Source: PCC-7336 sp039817825 (GTDB taxonomy: Bacteria > Cyanobacteriota > Cyanobacteriia > Thermostichales > PCC-7336). From it: a DNA stretch of 8,790 bases. Below are positions 6,905-8,790 of the stretch, piece after piece. Both the position numbers and the translations under genes were made by a program. Below the pieces are notes generated by a model. The model was given only the letters and a program-made list of their open reading frames with translations. It searched no databases and was not told the origin of the DNA. Position 1 is the stretch's first letter. Every line of letters starts with the position of its first letter. Location of the stretch: positions 1-8,790 of the forward strand of contig JBCBVA010000135.1 of NCBI GenBank assembly GCA_039817825.1, in the 5' to 3' direction.

Positions 6905-6926
6905 GGCAAACGAATTGTGATTTGCC
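6905..6926. promoter_or_regulatory. Inverted repeat GGCAAA-N10-TTTGCC upstream of ndhB
   Basis: Perfect 6-bp arms (6905-6910 and 6921-6926) are separated by 10 bp. The site lies 65-86 bp upstream of the ndhB start. A 22-bp symmetric site is the size of a dimeric repressor or LysR-type operator, but it could equally be a small hairpin in the mRNA. A poor -10-like TATGCT on the minus strand at 6934-6939 lies just upstream, which would place the repeat at the transcript start. No regulator can be named. Confidence 0.35.
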
Positions 6927-7117
6927 GCCTCTTAGCATACCGCGTATTTTTTGCTCCTCTCGTCCATTTCAGACCCCAAGGCTTTCAATCTGTAGAAGTG
7001 GCGGCTAGAGAGAGCGGGCGGTGAAGGCCGCAATGGCGATCGCCTGCAGACAAGTCCACTTATCAGGGGGTAGCTCCGAGCTTCTGTTGCGTAGAAGTGG
7101 GAAAGCCGCTAGGCCGA

Positions 7118-7246
7118 ATGGTTGAAATTATCCCTCAATTGCATGTGCCGGAGCCTTTTCAGGTACCTCACCCGTGCTGCAATTCGCAATGTCAGTGGCT
7201 TGATGCTCTAGCAGATGTTCTTGCTGACTGTGTGAAAGGGAGTTAA
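7118..7246 (+). CDS. Possible small protein of 42 residues, unknown function
   Basis: An ATG-started frame encodes 42 residues and ends in TAA. The translation looks protein-like: MVEIIPQLHVPEPFQ is a proline-containing start, HPCCNSQC at about 19-26 is a compact cysteine cluster, and WLDALADVLADCVKG at about 28-41 would form an amphipathic helix with a further cysteine. An AGG lies 4 bases before the ATG, closer than ideal. An in-frame GTG at 7097 would give 49 residues. The frame is open back to 7025. It reads rightward, toward the TolC-family gene, within an otherwise empty region. I do not recognise the family. The cysteines could bind a metal or form disulphides, which is inference only. 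Chance occurrence of a frame this short cannot be excluded. Confidence 0.4.
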   Translation: MVEIIPQLHVPEPFQVPHPCCNSQCQWLDALADVLADCVKGS

Positions 7247-7290
7247 CGATTTCCTGGCTAATTGTGATGCAGATTCTGGCATTTCAAGGT

Positions 7291-7306
7291 GATTATTTAT
7301 TTAATC
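7291..7306 (+). promoter_or_regulatory. AT-rich palindrome and possible -10 upstream of the TolC-family gene
   Basis: The segment gattatttatttaatc has 5-bp arms gatta / taatc and is the most AT-rich point of the region. Within it TTTAAT (7300-7305) matches TATAAT in five of six bases. No good -35 lies 16-18 bp upstream. If used, the leader of the TolC-family mRNA would be about 155 bases and would include the GGAGTAC boxes and the downstream stem. Confidence 0.3.
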
Positions 7307-7350
7307 TGTTTAGAACGACTTCTGGTTCAGTGAGGCTCTCACCCCTGTTA

Positions 7351-7377
7351 GGAGTACCTTTCACGAGCCCGGAGTAC
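7351..7377 (+). repeat. Paired GGAGTAC boxes, 20 bp apart
   Basis: GGAGTAC occurs at 7351-7357 and again at 7371-7377, in the same orientation and 20 bp start to start, close to two helical turns, so both would face the same side of the DNA. This spacing suits a tandem transcription-factor site. They lie about 90-115 bp upstream of the TolC-family start. No known regulator matches with confidence. Confidence 0.35.
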
Positions 7378-7382
7378 AGTCC

Positions 7383-7442
7383 CCTCTCTAGGTTCGAGTT
7401 GCTACCGGCCTATCAATGATGAGTTACAACCATCTAGAGAGG
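7383..7442 (+). other. Long-range stem in the leader of the TolC-family gene
   Basis: CCTCTCTAG (7383-7391) is the exact reverse complement of CTAGAGAGG (7434-7442). Pairing extends inward by one G-T and one T-A pair to 11 bp, and after a small bulge GTTG (7398-7401) can pair with CAAC (7427-7430). The structure ends 24 bases before the ATG, just upstream of the weak GGAG ribosome-binding site (7451-7454). No T-run follows, so it does not look like an intrinsic terminator. It may be a leader-RNA structure or an operator. Confidence 0.45.
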
Positions 7443-7466
7443 ACCTTTGTGGAGTGAGTGAGTGAC

Positions 7467-8790
7467 ATGAATAGACGTTGGATATTGGCGGCTTCAAGTC
7501 GCTCTGCCTTCGCTGCATTTATATTGGCTGGAGCATGGGCCACGGTCTTGCCTACTGCTGCTGCTCAAGATGGCGAACCTCTGCCCCCTGTTCCTCCAGG
7601 AGCTGCTCAAACTACGGCCCAAGCGGACGATCCGCTACTGCAGGAAATTCTGGATGAAGCAGATGCCATCCGCAAAGCAGAGGATGCAGCAGATGTAACA
7701 TCAGAGGATGAAACTGATGAGGCGGCTGAGGCTGAAGATACGGAAACCGATGCAGTCGGTACTGATACTGGAGATGAGATACCGCTATTCGGCCCGGGGA
7801 CAAGCACACAAGAAGATGAAGCTCCACCGATCTTGGTCCCTGAAGATCCACAAGATATTGTCACTCCAGATGCGGCGCCGTCTCTTGAAGTTCCTGACGA
7901 TGCCCCCCCAGTCGACCCCATCCCAGCGGTTGAAACCCTAACGCTTCCCCAGGAGCCTCTGGAAGTCCGCGTGGAGGCTATTCAAGGATTTTCACTAGAA
8001 GAAGCTCTCGAAGTTGCGATCGAGCAAAACCCCGATATTCTCAATGCCCAATTAGAGGTTGATATCGCCACAAAAGGAATCACAGCGGCTCGGGCTGAGT
8101 ATTTCCCCCAACTATCTACAGCCGTCAATTATTCTTTTTCAGACCCTGCAGTTCCTGATGGAACGGTTTCAGGCTTTGGAGGGGGAGCCGATGGCAGCAA
8201 TATCCAGAACATCATCTCGGGTGAGCTTCGATTCAGCTTTACGGTAATTGATGGTGGTGGGCGAACCGCGCGCAATTTGGTCGCCGATCAAGGTCTACTG
8301 ATTGCCGAGTACAACCTGGAACAAATTATTCAAGATGTCAGGCTGAACGTTGCAGAAGCTTACTACAGCTTGCAGTTATCCGATACACAAGTGCTCGTGG
8401 CTGAAGCGGATGTTTTGGATTCTGAGTCTAGCTTGAGCGACGCATCTGCCCGCGAGCGTGCCGGTATTGGCACCCGATTTGAGGTGTTGCAGGCTGAATC
8501 TCGGCTCGCAAACGACCGTCAGGCCCTCATTGCAGCCCGCAACGATCAGCGAGTATCGCGCTTTCAATTGGCACAGCTACTAAGTTTCGACGAATCTGTC
8601 GAAGCCGCAGCGACAGACCCTATTGAGCCGTCAGAAGCTTGGCCCCTCAGCTTGGAAGAAACCTTAGTACAAGCTTTCCAAAACCGAGCTGAGTTTGAAA
8701 GCATTATAGAAAATGTCGAACAAGAACGGCAGAACGCTCAGGCTGCGTTGTCCAGCATCCGTCCCAATATCAGCATTTTTAGCACCTTGG
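7467..8790 (+). CDS. TolC-family outer-membrane efflux protein, C-terminus beyond window
   Basis: The frame is open for 441 codons to the right edge. Residues 1-33 form a signal peptide (basic MNRRW, hydrophobic core, cleavage near TAAA/Q). Residues about 36-168 are an unusually long linker rich in D, E, A and P. The outer-membrane efflux domain starts near 174 with FSLEEALEVAIEQNPDILNA, continues with TAARAEYFPQLS and the beta-barrel strands (about 218-260), the long helix (about 268-370) and the typical GIGTRFEVLQAESRLAND motif at 333-350. The second half of the internal duplication begins near 395 with LSLEETLVQAFQNRAEFE. Such proteins form trimeric channels across the outer membrane and periplasm for type I secretion or drug efflux, with an inner-membrane pump and adaptor that are not in this window. 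The ATG at 7467 is preceded by GGAG with a long 12-base spacer. Substrate and partners cannot be told from the sequence. Confidence 0.93.
   Translation, partial: MNRRWILAASSRSAFAAFILAGAWATVLPTAAAQDGEPLPPVPPGAAQTTAQADDPLLQEILDEADAIRKAEDAADVTSEDETDEAAEAEDTETDAVGTDTGDEIPLFGPGTSTQEDEAPPILVPEDPQDIVTPDAAPSLEVPDDAPPVDPIPAVETLTLPQEPLEVRVEAIQGFSLEEALEVAIEQNPDILNAQLEVDIATKGITAARAEYFPQLSTAVNYSFSDPAVPDGTVSGFGGGADGSNIQNIISGELRFSFTVIDGGGRTARNLVADQGLLIAEYNLEQIIQDVRLNVAEAYYSLQLSDTQVLVAEADVLDSESSLSDASARERAGIGTRFEVLQAESRLANDRQALIAARNDQRVSRFQLAQLLSFDESVEAAATDPIEPSEAWPLSLEETLVQAFQNRAEFESIIENVEQERQNAQAALSSIRPNISIFSTL

Larger units (their letters stand above)
183..7043. repeat. HIP1 palindromes GCGATCGC, nine dispersed copies
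   Basis: Exact GCGATCGC copies begin at 183, 942, 2042, 2513, 2965, 4059, 6242, 6668 and 7036. Eight are inside genes and one is intergenic. This density (about one per kb) is far above chance for an 8-mer and is a hallmark of many cyanobacterial genomes. None was found in the TolC-family gene or its near upstream region (7044-8790). Confidence 0.9.
6841..7466. other. Divergent intergenic region between ndhB and the TolC-family gene
   Basis: This 626-bp region must hold the promoters of both ndhB (leftward) and the TolC-family gene (rightward). It contains, left to right: a 13-bp tandem repeat in the ndhB leader (6852-6890), an inverted repeat (6905-6926), a 10-bp direct repeat (6992-7001 and 7091-7100), a HIP1 palindrome (7036-7043), a possible 42-residue small ORF (7118-7246), an AT-rich palindrome (7291-7306), paired GGAGTAC boxes (7351-7377) and a long stem just before the TolC start (7383-7442). 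No tRNA or recognised riboswitch was found. Confidence 0.7.

Noticed and set aside
6841..6909. N-terminal extension of NdhB from an outer in-frame start
   Set aside because: The added residues come from the tandem repeat and do not look like NdhB; the inner ATG gives the family's normal N-terminus.
7607..7921. Serine-rich minus-strand frame of 104 residues
   Set aside because: It is the antisense of the acidic linker of the TolC-family gene; the low-complexity composition explains the open frame.

Overview
The window looks like a piece of a cyanobacterial chromosome. The strongest evidence is a full-length NdhB subunit of the photosynthetic-type NDH-1 complex. In addition, the cyanobacterial palindrome GCGATCGC (HIP1) occurs nine times in 8.8 kb, and the MlaE-like permease and the recombinase-like protein match types I know from cyanobacteria. 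The genus cannot be fixed from the sequence alone. I see no rRNA, tRNA, CRISPR array, insertion sequence or phage module, so this is mostly ordinary chromosome. The unusual content lies in the intergenic regions and in one apparently inactivated recombinase-like protein.

Layout. Positions 1-1244 (minus): a serine-recombinase-like protein, cut by the left edge, whose catalytic serine and arginines are not visible. Positions 1245-1453: a divergent intergenic region carrying five units of a 16-bp tandem repeat. Positions 1454-2215 (plus): a complete MlaE/YrbE-type lipid ABC transporter permease. It converges with only 29 bp of spacing on a 668-residue CHASE2 sensor histidine kinase (2245-4251, minus). 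Upstream of the kinase, on the same strand, is a small predicted secreted protein (4340-4789, minus), possibly co-transcribed with it. Positions 4790-5226 show no convincing gene but hold a terminator-like hairpin downstream of ndhB. ndhB occupies 5227-6840 (minus). Positions 6841-7466 are a 626-bp divergent region with a 13-bp tandem repeat in the ndhB leader, an inverted repeat, a possible 42-residue small ORF, paired GGAGTAC boxes and a long stem just before the next gene. Positions 7467-8790 (plus): a TolC-family outer-membrane efflux protein cut by the right edge, with an unusually long acidic/proline-rich N-terminal linker.

How the genes relate. No single pathway links them. Three concern the cell envelope: the lipid permease (inner membrane), the TolC channel (outer membrane) and the secreted protein (periplasm). 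The kinase senses an unknown extracytoplasmic signal through CHASE2 and has no response-regulator gene in view. NdhB belongs to thylakoid respiratory and cyclic electron flow. The items most worth a second look are the catalytically degenerate recombinase, the two promoter-proximal tandem repeats (16 bp and 13 bp), the small ORF at 7118-7246, and the structured leader of the TolC gene.
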